64,000 nucleotides of DNA from Stutzerimonas kunmingensis (GTDB taxonomy: Bacteria > Pseudomonadota > Gammaproteobacteria > Pseudomonadales > Pseudomonadaceae). The translations under genes were made by a program, and so were the position numbers. Each line of letters begins with the position of its first letter. Position 1 is the stretch's first letter. Positions 1 through 8,015 of the stretch are shown here, piece after piece. Location: positions 1 through 64,000 of the forward strand of contig NZ_FORS01000007.1 of assembly GCF_900114065.1 (NCBI RefSeq). The letters run 5' to 3'. The notes under the pieces were generated by a model. That model did not search any database. It was given only the letters and a program-made list of their open reading frames with translations, and had not been told where the DNA came from.

Positions 1-323
1 CTCGGGGCTGTGGAGATGATCGAGGATCGCGCCAATGAGCTGTTCATCAGCGCCGCTAGCATCTGGGAAATCGGCCAAAACGCGATGGGCAAAGCAAGCT
101 TTCAGTTCGATTCAGGAGTACTAAGAAGGTCTCTTCTGGACGGCGACTACAAGGAGCTGTCCGTGACCAGCCGACACGCCATTACGGCTGCGGCCTCGCC
201 TCTCCTTCACAGCGCCCATTTGATCGGATGCTCATCGGACAAGCAGCTTCGGAAGGCTTCATCCTAGTAACCAATAATCATGCTACAGCGAAGTATTCGG
301 GGCCAATCAAGCACGTCGGTTGA
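1..323 (+). pseudogene. VapC-like PIN-domain toxin, truncated by window edge and frameshifted
   Basis: The reading frame enters from the left edge (LGAVEMIEDRANELFISAAS), so the N-terminal part with the first PIN aspartates lies outside the window. ISAASIWEI and the following VTSRHA..A segment match the middle of type II PIN-domain (VapC) toxins. After ...LLH at about base 210 the frame breaks: the natural continuation PFDRMLIGQA...FILVTNN is read in the third frame from base 216 to a TGA at 321-323. One missing base near 211-212 would restore an uninterrupted PIN domain. Without the repair the protein loses the C-terminal acidic residues (FDRML, VTNN) of the nuclease site. I read this as a decayed toxin. 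A sequencing error is the main alternative. The cognate VapB antitoxin would lie to the left. Confidence 0.7.
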
Positions 324-362
324 ATGCGCCAGCCTTCATACCCTGTCGTAACGGGATGTCTA

Positions 363-980
363 ATGACCATACAAGCCGTCATTTTTGATGCTTTCGGGAC
401 ACTGATAAAGATTCAAGATGGGTCGCATCCGTACCGACAGTTGATGAAGATCGGAAAGGCGCATGGGCGGCGCCCCCGCCCGGACGACGCGTCTTTCCTG
501 ATGAAATCTGCGATAACGTTGACGCAAGCCGCAGCGCATTTGGGGATCACTGCAAGCCCTGAACAATTGAGCACTCTGGAAACTGTCCTGGCAGAAGAGA
601 TCGCAGCCGTTGAGGCATATCCTGACGGGCTCGAAGCGGTGAAACTGCTCCAAGAGCAAGGCATTCGAATCGGTGTTTGCTCGAATTTGGCTTTCCCGTA
701 CCGGCAAGCCGTCCTGCGTTGCTACCCCATGCTAGACGCATATGCGTTTAGCTGTGATTTAGGCGTAATGAAGCCCGAACCCACCATCTACAGTTGGATT
801 TGCGATCAGCTTGGGGCGTCCCCGACCGCATCGTGGATGATCGGTGACTCCCAACGTTGCGACCGAGATGGGCCAACGGCAGTAGGCATCCGAGGCTTTT
901 TTGTTGACCGAAACAGCACCAACGGTGACTGCCCTGAATTGGTTACGTTCGCTCGTAAGGTATTGGCAACCGCGCGTTGA
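363..980 (+). CDS. HAD-superfamily hydrolase
   Basis: A 205-residue haloacid-dehalogenase-type phosphohydrolase. Motif I is at the extreme N-terminus (VIFDAFGTL, nucleophile Asp within residues 6-10). Motif II is CSN near residue 106, motif III the lysine of MKPEP, and motif IV GDSQRCDRDG, so all four catalytic motifs are present. The alpha-helical stretch between motifs I and II is the expected cap. I chose ATG at 363 because motif I should begin within about ten residues of the start; the frame stays open upstream to 324 but that extension carries nothing conserved. The substrate cannot be told. It sits between a broken toxin gene and a tmRNA-like 3' end, in DNA of visibly lower GC than the rest, so it is probably cargo of an integrated element. 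Confidence 0.8.
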   Translation: MTIQAVIFDAFGTLIKIQDGSHPYRQLMKIGKAHGRRPRPDDASFLMKSAITLTQAAAHLGITASPEQLSTLETVLAEEIAAVEAYPDGLEAVKLLQEQGIRIGVCSNLAFPYRQAVLRCYPMLDAYAFSCDLGVMKPEPTIYSWICDQLGASPTASWMIGDSQRCDRDGPTAVGIRGFFVDRNSTNGDCPELVTFARKVLATAR

Positions 981-1369
981 GCGAGCGATGTCAGCCCCAT
1001 CCATTTTCGCACCTCGCGATTGAAACCTGGAATCACACCAGGCAATCCTGCTCCATGAACCTCGAACCGCAGTCAAAATAAGACCGTAAATTGAGTTGAG
1101 GTGATTATGATCGGGTGCCAACGGGAACACCTTAGAAACCCAAGGCGCCTCCCTAGATCATTGGTAACTTCAAACTCAGGAGCGTTTGGCTTCAACGCAG
1201 CCTAAACCCAACCGACTGCGGGCAGCTCTACTCGCCAACGCACGCAAAGCCACTCTCACAGATAGGTGAATGCGATGCTTGACAAGGCTCGAAAGGTTCA
1301 TATACTCGCGCTCACTGTGAGCAATCCAACAAATCAAGGTTTCTTGCATAATGCGCTGAAGCCTTGATT

Positions 1370-1416
1370 TGGCCGGGATATTGAAGTTTGGGATTCAAAT
1401 CCCCCCGGCTCCACCA
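1370..1416 (+). ncRNA. ssrA: 3' end of a tmRNA/tRNA-like gene (fragment), putative attachment site
   Basis: The segment ends CGGCTCCACCA, the acceptor strand plus CCA expected for Pseudomonas tmRNA, whose 5' strand GGGGCCG would pair with CGGCTCC. It is preceded by a T-arm-like block, GGGATTCAAATCCC, containing a TTCAAAT loop. No matching 5' acceptor strand, D-like arm or tag-coding region is visible in the few hundred bases upstream, so this is not a complete gene. Such 3' fragments are left when an integrase uses the 3' end of ssrA as attB. It lies directly before a strong terminator. A degraded tRNA gene is the alternative identity. Confidence 0.5.
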
Positions 1417-1421
1417 AATAC

Positions 1422-1459
1422 AAAGCCCCGAGAATCTCAAGATTCTCGGGGCTTTTTTT
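1422..1459 (+). terminator. Rho-independent terminator after the ssrA-like 3' end
   Basis: A near-perfect hairpin (GCCCCGAGAATC, short loop TCAA, GATTCTCGGGGC) is followed by a run of seven T. It starts six bases after the CCA end of the tRNA-like segment, the usual arrangement for ssrA. The stem is flanked by AAA/TTT and could work in both directions. Confidence 0.9.
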
Positions 1460-1600
1460 CGTGTATCGGAAAATACTGGAGGCCTCGGCACGCTTCCCCT
1501 TGCACGTTCACGCTCTCGTGCAAGGCTTTGGTAGCGACTCGGCCACTCCACTGGGTCACCCCACCGCTAGCCCCGTCCTAGAAGTGAACGCCGATCAGAA

Positions 1601-2056
1601 TCAGCTGCTGCACTGACGATCACTTAAGAGAGCGCCCAGAAGTTCAGGCAGCCACGTGGGCTTGAATAGGGATGCGGCTTGGTCCTGCATTTCGTTCAAG
1701 CTCCACCACTTCCATTTCTGAATGGTGCTCTTTTCTTCTTCGGTCCATTCTGCCGCGAACACGCTCGTGTCCGCTGGGCATTCCACGAGGAAGTACTTCT
1801 CCAGCCAGCGCGCCGGTGTCGAGCGTGCTACGGCATATACCTCATCTCGTTCTTTGAGCAGCTTTCCGACGTGAAGCGTTAGGCCGGTCTCCTCATACAG
1901 CTCCCTTGCTGCTGCATCGGCGTAGCTTTCGCCAGGTTGTAGCTCGCCCCCGGCGGTCGCCCAGAAGGGCGCTTCATGCTCGTCTTTGTACAAGAAAAGT
2001 AAAAGGCGTCCATCAGCATCCACGATGAACAATCGAGAGGATTTTCTGACCTGCAT
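1601..2056 (-). CDS. NUDIX hydrolase
   Basis: A 151-residue single-domain NUDIX protein. The box is complete: GGELQPGESYADAAARELYE followed by ETGL, matching GX5EX7REUXEEXGU and including the REL.EE metal-binding helix. The N-terminus (RKSSRLFIVDADGRLLLFLY) is the usual first beta strand. NUDIX enzymes cleave nucleoside diphosphates linked to another group, and this short form could be a housecleaning NTP pyrophosphohydrolase. Nothing in the sequence fixes the substrate. It stands alone, divergent from the LysE-type exporter gene. Confidence 0.85.
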   Translation of the reverse strand: MQVRKSSRLFIVDADGRLLLFLYKDEHEAPFWATAGGELQPGESYADAAARELYEETGLTLHVGKLLKERDEVYAVARSTPARWLEKYFLVECPADTSVFAAEWTEEEKSTIQKWKWWSLNEMQDQAASLFKPTWLPELLGALLSDRQCSS

Positions 2057-2279
2057 TCGTACCTCACTGTGGCTCCGAGCGAATGCGCCATAACCGACGC
2101 GAAGCGCCAGACTACCGCGGTTGACTCTCGCGGGGCAGACGGGGTCCAGCGCTCAGGTCTCGAGGCTTTCGCGGCAGCGGCCTTCGACGAACCATGCGAT
2201 GCGATATGCGCCGGTTGGGGCGGCGCCCGTCCATGCTCTATGCTGGTTCAGTCGATCAGCCCCTTATCAAGGAGCCCAA

Positions 2280-2894
2280 ATGCCCAGCCTCGAATATCTG
2301 ATTACCTGCCTGGTCGTCGTGCTGATACCCGGCGCGGGGGTGATTTATACGGTTTCGACGGCGCTAATGCACGGCCGTCGCGCCGGTATTCTGGCCGCGA
2401 CGGCCTGTACGCTCGGGATTCTGCCGCATCTGCTGGCGACCATTCTCGGTGTCGCGGCGATCCTGCATTCCAGTGCGCTGGTCTTCGAGACTCTGCGCTA
2501 TGCAGGTGCCGCCTACCTGCTCTATCTCGCCTATGCGACCTGGCGTGACCGCTCTGCGCTGGCGGTGGGCGGCGATAGTGAACCACTCAGGGTTCGATCG
2601 CTGGTTGCGAAGGCGCTGCTGGTCAATCTGCTGAACCCGAAACTGACCATTTTCTTCCTGGCCTTCCTGCCGCAATTCATCCGGCCGGGCGCAGGTGACG
2701 AGCTTGGGCAGCTGCTCGTTCTCAGCGCGACTTTCATGCTGATGACATTCGCCATCTTTACTGTCTACGGCCTGCTGGCGCACGCCTTTCGCAAGGCGGT
2801 TATCGAATCGCAGCGCGTTCAGGCCTGGTTGCGCCGCGGCTTCGCGGCATCATTTGCCGGTCTCGGTGTGAACCTGGCCTTGGCCGACAGATGA
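2280..2894 (+). CDS. LysE/RhtB-family amino-acid exporter
   Basis: A 204-residue integral membrane protein with about six hydrophobic segments. The N-terminal LITCLVVVLIPGAGVIYTVSTAL carries the proline/glycine-rich first helix of the LysE/RhtB family (usual form PGPxxxxV). The central LLVNLLNPKLTIFFLAFLPQFI is the conserved NPK motif. The family exports amino acids or derivatives such as homoserine lactone, threonine or lysine across the inner membrane; the substrate here is unknown. ATG at 2280 is preceded by AAGGAG at a good distance, so I prefer it to the in-frame upstream starts. Confidence 0.88.
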   Translation: MPSLEYLITCLVVVLIPGAGVIYTVSTALMHGRRAGILAATACTLGILPHLLATILGVAAILHSSALVFETLRYAGAAYLLYLAYATWRDRSALAVGGDSEPLRVRSLVAKALLVNLLNPKLTIFFLAFLPQFIRPGAGDELGQLLVLSATFMLMTFAIFTVYGLLAHAFRKAVIESQRVQAWLRRGFAASFAGLGVNLALADR

Positions 2895-3085
2895 GCCCCC
2901 AGGCCTTTGACGCGACCAAGCAAACGCCACGGCAACGGTTCTAGCTTCACCGATCAGGCGGACCGTGCCTTTCTGTATGACGTCGGCACTGAGCAGCCTG
3001 AAGGAGCCGTTTTACCGCAGTCGATCAGGCGCAATTAGAGCTGGCCTAGCTAAACCCTGCCGCCAGTCCAGCGGGGCGGATTCGG

Positions 3086-4201
3086 TCATCCATAAATCGC
3101 CGGCTCGCGATAATGCCGGGTGCAGGCCTCGCCGTTCTCGCGGAACAGGTGGCACTTGTCAGCCTTGAGCCCGGCGGCGAAGGTTTCGCCTTCGGTGACG
3201 CGCAGGTTGCCGTCGACGCAGAGGGTGATGACGTCCTGCAGGCGCTCCAGGGTGAGGTAGAGCAGGTTGTACTGGCCCAGCCGTTCGGCCACGGTGATCT
3301 GGCCGTGGAAGGTGAAGTCGGCTTCGTCCGGCATGACGAAGTGTTCGGGGCGGATGCCGAGGGTGAGCGGGTCGCCAGCGCTGACGGCGCTGCCATCCAC
3401 CGGCAGGGTCAGTGGGTAACCGCTGGGCAGTTCCACGGTGACGGCTTCCGGGCTGGCGGAGACGGCGCGCACCTCGACGAAGTTCATCTGCGGCGAGCCG
3501 AGGAAGCCGGCAACGAAACGGTTCTGCGGGTAGTGGTACAGGTGCAGCGGTTGGCCGACCTGGGCGATTTCGCCGGCGTTGAGCACGACGATCTTGTCGG
3601 CCAGGGTCATGGCTTCGACCTGGTCGTGAGTCACGTAGATCATGGTGGAGCGGATGCGCTGGTGCAGACGGGCGATCTCGATGCGCATCTGCACGCGGAG
3701 GAAGGCGTCGAGGTTCGACAGGGGTTCGTCGAACAGGAACACCTTCGGCTCGCGGACCATGGTGCGGCCGATGGCGACGCGCTGGCGCTGGCCACCGGAA
3801 AGGTCCTTGGGTTTGCGTTCGAGCAGTTTGTCGAGCTGCAGGATTTCCGCGACCGCTTCCACGCGACGGGCGATCTCGCGCTTATCGACGCTGGCAAGCT
3901 TGAGGCCAAAGGCCATGTTCTCGGCCACGGTCATGTGCGGATAGAGGGCGTAGGACTGGAAGACCATGCCAACTGAACGATCCTTGGGCGGCAGGTCGTT
4001 GACCCGCTGGTCACCGATCAGCAGATCGCCCGAGGTGATGTCCTCCAGCCCGGCGATCAGTCGCAGCAGGGTGGATTTGCCGCAACCGGATGGACCGACG
4101 AAGACGACGAACTCACCGTCCTCGATTTCCAGGTCGATATGCCGGGTGATCGGCGTACCGTCGTAACTCTTGCAGATGTCGCGCAGCGTGACACTGGCCA
4201 T
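3086..4201 (-). CDS. malK: Maltose/maltodextrin ABC transporter ATPase MalK
   Basis: A 371-residue ATPase of the MalK/UgpC (CUT1) type. Walker A is GPSGCGKST at about residue 36. The Q-loop [14 protein letters not shown], the signature [13 protein letters not shown] and Walker [13 protein letters not shown] follow in order, with the H-loop in [19 protein letters not shown]. After residue 240 comes the regulatory OB/TOBE domain typical of MalK. It powers uptake of maltodextrins by MalE and MalFG on the cytoplasmic side. It is about 7 kb from malEFG, downstream of the alpha-glucosidase gene on the same strand (82-base gap). In enteric bacteria MalK also restrains MalT; whether it does here is inference. 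Confidence 0.88.
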   Translation of the reverse strand: MASVTLRDICKSYDGTPITRHIDLEIEDGEFVVFVGPSGCGKSTLLRLIAGLEDITSGDLLIGDQRVNDLPPKDRSVGMVFQSYALYPHMTVAENMAFGLKLASVDKREIARRVEAVAEILQLDKLLERKPKDLSGGQRQRVAIGRTMVREPKVFLFDEPLSNLDAFLRVQMRIEIARLHQRIRSTMIYVTHDQVEAMTLADKIVVLNAGEIAQVGQPLHLYHYPQNRFVAGFLGSPQMNFVEVRAVSASPEAVTVELPSGYPLTLPVDGSAVSAGDPLTLGIRPEHFVMPDEADFTFHGQITVAERLGQYNLLYLTLERLQDVITLCVDGNLRVTEGETFAAGLKADKCHLFRENGEACTRHYREPAIYG

Positions 4202-4283
4202 CGTTGTTGTTCTCCGTTGGATGCCGCCAAGCTCTCGTTATCTGGTGCAGCGGAGGGCCAACCCCGCCGCTGCCGGATCTCGC

Positions 4284-5912
4284 TCAACCCTCGAGACGCA
4301 CGTAGCCGAAACCATGGGCCGGCAGGCGCGCCCATTGCCCATCGTATTCGGCGAAGCTCGCCGGCACGTCCACCAGCGGCACCGCCTGGGCCGGCAGCTC
4401 GTAGCTGCGCGGCAGATCGCCGAGGTTGAACAGGCACAGCCAGACCTCCCCCCCGAGCCGGCGCTCGAACACCAGCAAGGCGTCGTCATGGTAGACCATG
4501 CGGATGTCACCCTCGATCAGCAGACGCTGCTCGCGCCGCCAGCCGAGGAAGCGCCGGTAGCAGTTGAGCATCGAGTGCGGATCGGCTTCCTGCGCCGCCA
4601 CGGAAAGCGAACGGTGCGAGTCGTCCACCGGCAACCACGGCTGGCTACCGGTAAAGCCGGCATGATGCGCCTCGCTCTGCCACGGCATCGGCGTGCGGCA
4701 GCCGTCGCGGCCCTTGAATTCCGGCCAGAAGGTAATGCCGTACGGATCGACCAGATCCTCGTAGCGCAGTTCCGCTTCCGGCAGGCCCAGCTCCTCGCCC
4801 TGATAGAGGCAGACACTGCCGCGCAGGGACAACAGCAATGCCATCAGCAGCCGGCCGCGCTCCGGGTCGGGCCGGCCATTGAGGGCCCAGCGCGTCATCA
4901 CCCGCACCACATCGTGGTTGCCCATGGACCAGCACGACCAGCCGTCCGCCAGTTCGCGCTCGATGCCCTCGACGGTATGCCGGATATAGGCCGGGCTGCA
5001 CTGTTCGGTCAGCAGGTCGAAGGAGTAGGCCATGTGCAGGGTGTCGCCGCCGCTGGTGTAGGCGGCCATGGTGCGCAAGGATTCGTCGCAGCCGATCTCG
5101 GCCACCGAGGAGGCGCCGGGATAGCGCTGCAGCAGGGCACGCAGACGGCGAAGGAATTCCAGATTCTCCGGCCGCGTCTTGTCGTAGATGTGGCGCTGGT
5201 AGGCGTAGGGGTTGTCGATGCGCACGCCGATGCTGCCCTCGCGGATCTCGGTGTTCGGCGGGTTGTCGCGCAGTTCGGCGTCGTGGAAGTAGAAGTTCGC
5301 AGCATCCAGGCGGAAACCGTCCACGCCCAGTTTGAGCCAGAACTCCATGTCGTCGAGCACCTGATCCTGCACGGCCGGACAATGGAAGTTCAGGTCCGGT
5401 TGGCTGGAGAGGAAGTTGTGCAGGTAGTACTGCCGGCGCCGGCTGTCCCAGCTCCAGGCCGGACCGCCGAACACCGACAGCCAGTTGTTCGGCACGGTGC
5501 CGTCCGGCTTGGGATCGGCCCAGACGTACCAGTCGGCCTTGTCGTTGTCGCGGCTGGAACGGCTTTCGACGAACCACTGATGCTGGTCGGAAGAATGGTT
5601 GAGCACCTGGTCGATCAGCACGCGCATGCCGCGTTCGTGGCAGGCCTCGACCAACCGGACGAAGTCGTCCAGCGTGCCGAACAGCGGATCGACGCCGCGA
5701 TAGTCGGCCACGTCGTAGCCGAAATCCTTCATCGGCGAGGTGAAGAAAGGCGATAGCCAGATGGCGTCGACGTTGAGGCTGGCGATGTAGTCCAGCTTGT
5801 GCAGCACGCCGGGCAGGTCGCCCACGCCGTCGCCGTTGCTGTCGAAGAAACTACGTGGGTAGACCTGATAGATCACCCCGCCGCGCCACCAATTCTGAAG
5901 TTGCTCGGACAT
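4284..5912 (-). CDS. GH13 alpha-glucosidase (maltodextrin/oligo-1,6-glucosidase type)
   Basis: A 542-residue cytoplasmic glycoside hydrolase family 13 enzyme with no signal peptide. It starts MSEQLQNWWRGGVIYQVYPR. Conserved regions: DQVLNHSS (region I), GVDGFRLDAANF with the nucleophile Asp (II), VAEIGCDE with the acid/base Glu (III) and GNHDVVR (IV). The Asp-rich GDGVGDLPG near the N-terminus fits oligo-1,6-glucosidase/alpha-glucosidase enzymes. It should release glucose from imported maltodextrins. It is followed by malK and preceded by maa on the same strand, and a MalT-like core GGAGGATG lies upstream at 5976-5983. Trehalose-6-phosphate hydrolase is a related alternative, but the context favours maltodextrins. 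Confidence 0.82.
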   Translation of the reverse strand: MSEQLQNWWRGGVIYQVYPRSFFDSNGDGVGDLPGVLHKLDYIASLNVDAIWLSPFFTSPMKDFGYDVADYRGVDPLFGTLDDFVRLVEACHERGMRVLIDQVLNHSSDQHQWFVESRSSRDNDKADWYVWADPKPDGTVPNNWLSVFGGPAWSWDSRRRQYYLHNFLSSQPDLNFHCPAVQDQVLDDMEFWLKLGVDGFRLDAANFYFHDAELRDNPPNTEIREGSIGVRIDNPYAYQRHIYDKTRPENLEFLRRLRALLQRYPGASSVAEIGCDESLRTMAAYTSGGDTLHMAYSFDLLTEQCSPAYIRHTVEGIERELADGWSCWSMGNHDVVRVMTRWALNGRPDPERGRLLMALLLSLRGSVCLYQGEELGLPEAELRYEDLVDPYGITFWPEFKGRDGCRTPMPWQSEAHHAGFTGSQPWLPVDDSHRSLSVAAQEADPHSMLNCYRRFLGWRREQRLLIEGDIRMVYHDDALLVFERRLGGEVWLCLFNLGDLPRSYELPAQAVPLVDVPASFAEYDGQWARLPAHGFGYVRLEG

Positions 5913-6056
5913 GCCACGTTACCTATGAGTGACCAGTGAAGATGGAGCCACTCTAGGTGCGGCTTCCCGTCGCAACATCCTCCGGCGGCGGGCTCTTGCA
6001 GGCGTAAGGGCCGGGCGTAGACGGCCCGCTGGCCGAGGGCGTAGACAGCGAGCCGG

Positions 6057-6605
6057 TCAACGCACCCGCGCCGGGTTGCCGACCACCGTGGCGCTGGCCG
6101 GCACGTCACGGGTCACCACACTGCCGGCGCCGATCACCGCATCGTCACCGACCGTCACGCCGGGGAGAATGATCGCTCCGCCGCCAATCCAGACATTCTT
6201 GCCAATACGGATCGGCCGGCCGAACTCGACGCCCGAGCGGCGTGCTTCAGGGTCACGCGGGTGATCGGCGGTGTAGAGCTGCACCGCAGGACCAATCTGC
6301 GCACCGGCGCCGATATGCACCGCGACCACATCGAGAATCACGCAGTTGAAGTTGAGGAAGGCGCCCTCGCCCAGGTGGATGTTGTAGCCGTAGTCGCAAT
6401 GGAACGGCTGGCGGATCACCGCGCCGGCACCGACCGCGGCCAGCCTCTCGGCCAGCAGCGCCCGACGCTCGTCCGGCGAGGCCGCCAGCGCTGCGTTGTA
6501 GCGCACCATCCAGGCCTTGGCCGCGGCCTGATCGGCGAGAATCTCCGGGTCACCGGGGTAGTACAGCTCGCCGGCCAGCATCTTCTGTTTCTCGCTCATC
6601 GCCAT
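6057..6605 (-). CDS. maa: Maltose O-acetyltransferase
   Basis: A 182-residue left-handed beta-helix acetyltransferase. The N-terminal MSEKQKMLAGELYYPGDPEI is the maltose/galactoside acetyltransferase motif. Hexapeptide repeats fill residues 60-180 (for example IHLGEGAFLNFNC and IRIGKNVWIGGGAIILPG), including the catalytic-loop YTADHPRD with its histidine. It transfers acetyl from acetyl-CoA to maltose or glucose, a presumed overflow reaction. I chose the start at 6605 because GGAGG lies seven bases before it, although the frame stays open to 6722. A perfect MalT-box match is 54 bases upstream. Confidence 0.85.
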   Translation of the reverse strand: MAMSEKQKMLAGELYYPGDPEILADQAAAKAWMVRYNAALAASPDERRALLAERLAAVGAGAVIRQPFHCDYGYNIHLGEGAFLNFNCVILDVVAVHIGAGAQIGPAVQLYTADHPRDPEARRSGVEFGRPIRIGKNVWIGGGAIILPGVTVGDDAVIGAGSVVTRDVPASATVVGNPARVR

Positions 6606-6658
6606 GGCAATGCCTCCATCTCTGAAGGCCCGAGGGTGCCACAGCCTGGCGCTGCGCT

Positions 6659-6668
6659 CCTCCTCCCC
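6659..6668 (-). promoter_or_regulatory. Predicted MalT box upstream of maa
   Basis: Read on the minus strand the sequence is GGGGAGGAGG, an exact match to the published MalT consensus GGGGAKGAGG. It lies 54 bases before the maa start in the direct orientation. No footprint evidence is available from sequence alone, and G-rich strings occur by chance in GC-rich DNA. Confidence 0.55.
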
Positions 6669-6780
6669 CGCCCGGCGGCGAGCGAGCGATGCGATGGACG
6701 GTTCTGCCCGGCGCCTTCGCATCCACCGGCGGGCTCGACTAGGGTTGATGCACTGCCCAATTGCCTCTGGAGCACTGCCT

Positions 6781-7404
6781 GTGAAACTGATCGGTCGCTA
6801 CATGTCGCCTTTCGTCCGCCGCGTCGGCGTCAGCTTGCATCTGTTGGACATACCATTCACCAACGAACCGCTCAGCGTCCTGACGGATAGTCTGAAGATT
6901 CGCGAATACTCGCCGCTGGGTCGCTTGCCGGCGCTGGTGCTGGACGATGGCCAGGTGCTGATCGACAGCAACGCCATCCTCGATTATTTCGATCAGCAGG
7001 CTGGCGCCGAGCGCGCACTGCTGCCGCTGTCCGGCCCCCAGCGCAGCGAGGCGATGAACCTGCTGGCATTCGCCGTCGGTGCCTGCGAGAAAACCGTGGC
7101 GGCCTACTACGAACGCGATCGTCGGCCGGAAGGGCTGGTCTGGGACGACTGGTACCGCCATTGCGAGGATCAGGCGCGCGGCGCACTGGCATTGCTGGAT
7201 GCGCGCCAGGCCGAGCGCGGCGAGCGGCCCTTGCTGGGCGAGCGCATGAGCCAGGTGGATATCAGCGCGGTGGTCGCCTACGACTACGCCCGCCTCACCC
7301 TGCCCGACACGCTGGCGCCGGACGGCGCCTTTCCGCATCTGGCCTCAGCGTCGCAGCGCGCCAACGCCCTGCCCGCCTTCGCCCAGACGCAGTGGAAGGG
7401 CTGA
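6781..7404 (+). CDS. Glutathione S-transferase family protein
   Basis: A 207-residue GST-fold protein. The N-terminal thioredoxin-like half (residues 1-80) starts VKLIGRYMSPFVRRVGVSL, with the Ser-Pro-Phe of bacterial GSTs, then the cis-Pro region RLPALVLDDG and the glutathione-contact DSNAILDYFD. The all-helical C-terminal half follows (residues 85-205). The start is GTG at 6781, backed by GGAG eight bases before it and by placing the first beta strand at the N-terminus; an ATG at 6748 is possible. It is divergent from maa, shares that intergenic region and probably has no part in maltose use. Substrate unknown. Confidence 0.8.
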   Translation: MKLIGRYMSPFVRRVGVSLHLLDIPFTNEPLSVLTDSLKIREYSPLGRLPALVLDDGQVLIDSNAILDYFDQQAGAERALLPLSGPQRSEAMNLLAFAVGACEKTVAAYYERDRRPEGLVWDDWYRHCEDQARGALALLDARQAERGERPLLGERMSQVDISAVVAYDYARLTLPDTLAPDGAFPHLASASQRANALPAFAQTQWKG

Positions 7405-7450
7405 GCGGCGCCCCGCAGTCCGCGCGCTAACGGCGCGTTGCCCGCGGAGC

Positions 7451-7879
7451 TCAGCGCGGCGCGCGAACCTGGGCTACCACCTCGTCCAGTGTCGGGTTGG
7501 CCTTGCCCATGCCATTGAAGAACACGGCGGGAATGCCACCGTTTAGCACCGCGACGGTGCGCTGCAGCTTGGCCTGCTGCTCGGCGTTGGGGTTGTTCGT
7601 CTCGGTAGTGAAATGACTGGAGCGTTGCACCGCGATGCCCATACGGGACAGCCCGGCCGCCAGCTCGTCGGCCCGCCGCGCTTCATCAGAAGGGCAGTTG
7701 ACCGGTGCGAAAACCATCACCACACCCGGGCGTGCACCACCGGGCATCGCCACCGAGATGAACCCCGAGGGGCTACTTGTCGTGCCTGCCTGGAGCAGCA
7801 TCTCCTGCTGATGCCCGCTCCACAGCTTGTAGCCAAGACCCAGGACGGCGGCGATAAACAGCACGCGGGTCAGGCTCAT
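7451..7879 (-). CDS. Membrane-anchored thioredoxin-like conserved protein of unknown function
   Basis: A 142-residue protein. Residues 1-22 (MSLTRVLFIAAVLGLGYKLW) form a single N-terminal membrane anchor or uncleaved signal. The rest looks alpha/beta and periplasmic: VVMVFAPVNCPSDEARRADELA resembles a thioredoxin-fold strand-loop-helix with one cysteine where a CxxC would begin, and GIPAVFFNGMGKA resembles the cis-Pro region. Only one cysteine remains, so it is unlikely to be an ordinary disulfide oxidoreductase. I do not recognise a named family. The start at 7879 is chosen because GGAGG precedes it by six bases. It lies between the GST gene and malT. Confidence 0.65.
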   Translation of the reverse strand: MSLTRVLFIAAVLGLGYKLWSGHQQEMLLQAGTTSSPSGFISVAMPGGARPGVVMVFAPVNCPSDEARRADELAAGLSRMGIAVQRSSHFTTETNNPNAEQQAKLQRTVAVLNGGIPAVFFNGMGKANPTLDEVVAQVRAPR

Positions 7880-8015
7880 GGGCGGCCTCCGTCGTGCTGT
7901 ACTGCGCCCGGCGCGCGCCGGGCGGTTCGCTGAACTGTCGTCATCATCCGCCACATCCCTGTTGTGCTGTACGGCCCGCGAGCATAGCCGGTCGCCTCGG
8001 CGGCGGCGAGCGGCG

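Larger units (their letters stand above)
981..1600. other. Non-coding junction region with att-like site and terminator
   Basis: About 620 bases with no convincing gene: frames here are short, unlike known proteins and poor in codon bias. The only structured parts are the tRNA-like 3' end at 1370-1416 and the terminator at 1422-1459, annotated separately. Base composition changes from AT-richer on the left to GC-rich after about 1560, consistent with a boundary between an integrated element and the core chromosome. Confidence 0.6.

Noticed and set aside
1312-1581. Short frames overlapping the ssrA-like 3' end
   Set aside because: They run through the tRNA-like structure and terminator, so they are not coding.
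3113-3976. Long open frame opposite malK (and similar ones opposite the GH13 gene, malT, malF, nirS, nosZ and nosR)
   Set aside because: These are antisense mirrors of strongly supported genes in GC-rich DNA. Their translations are rich in Gly/Ala/Val/His repeats, with no known domain and no ribosome-binding site of note.
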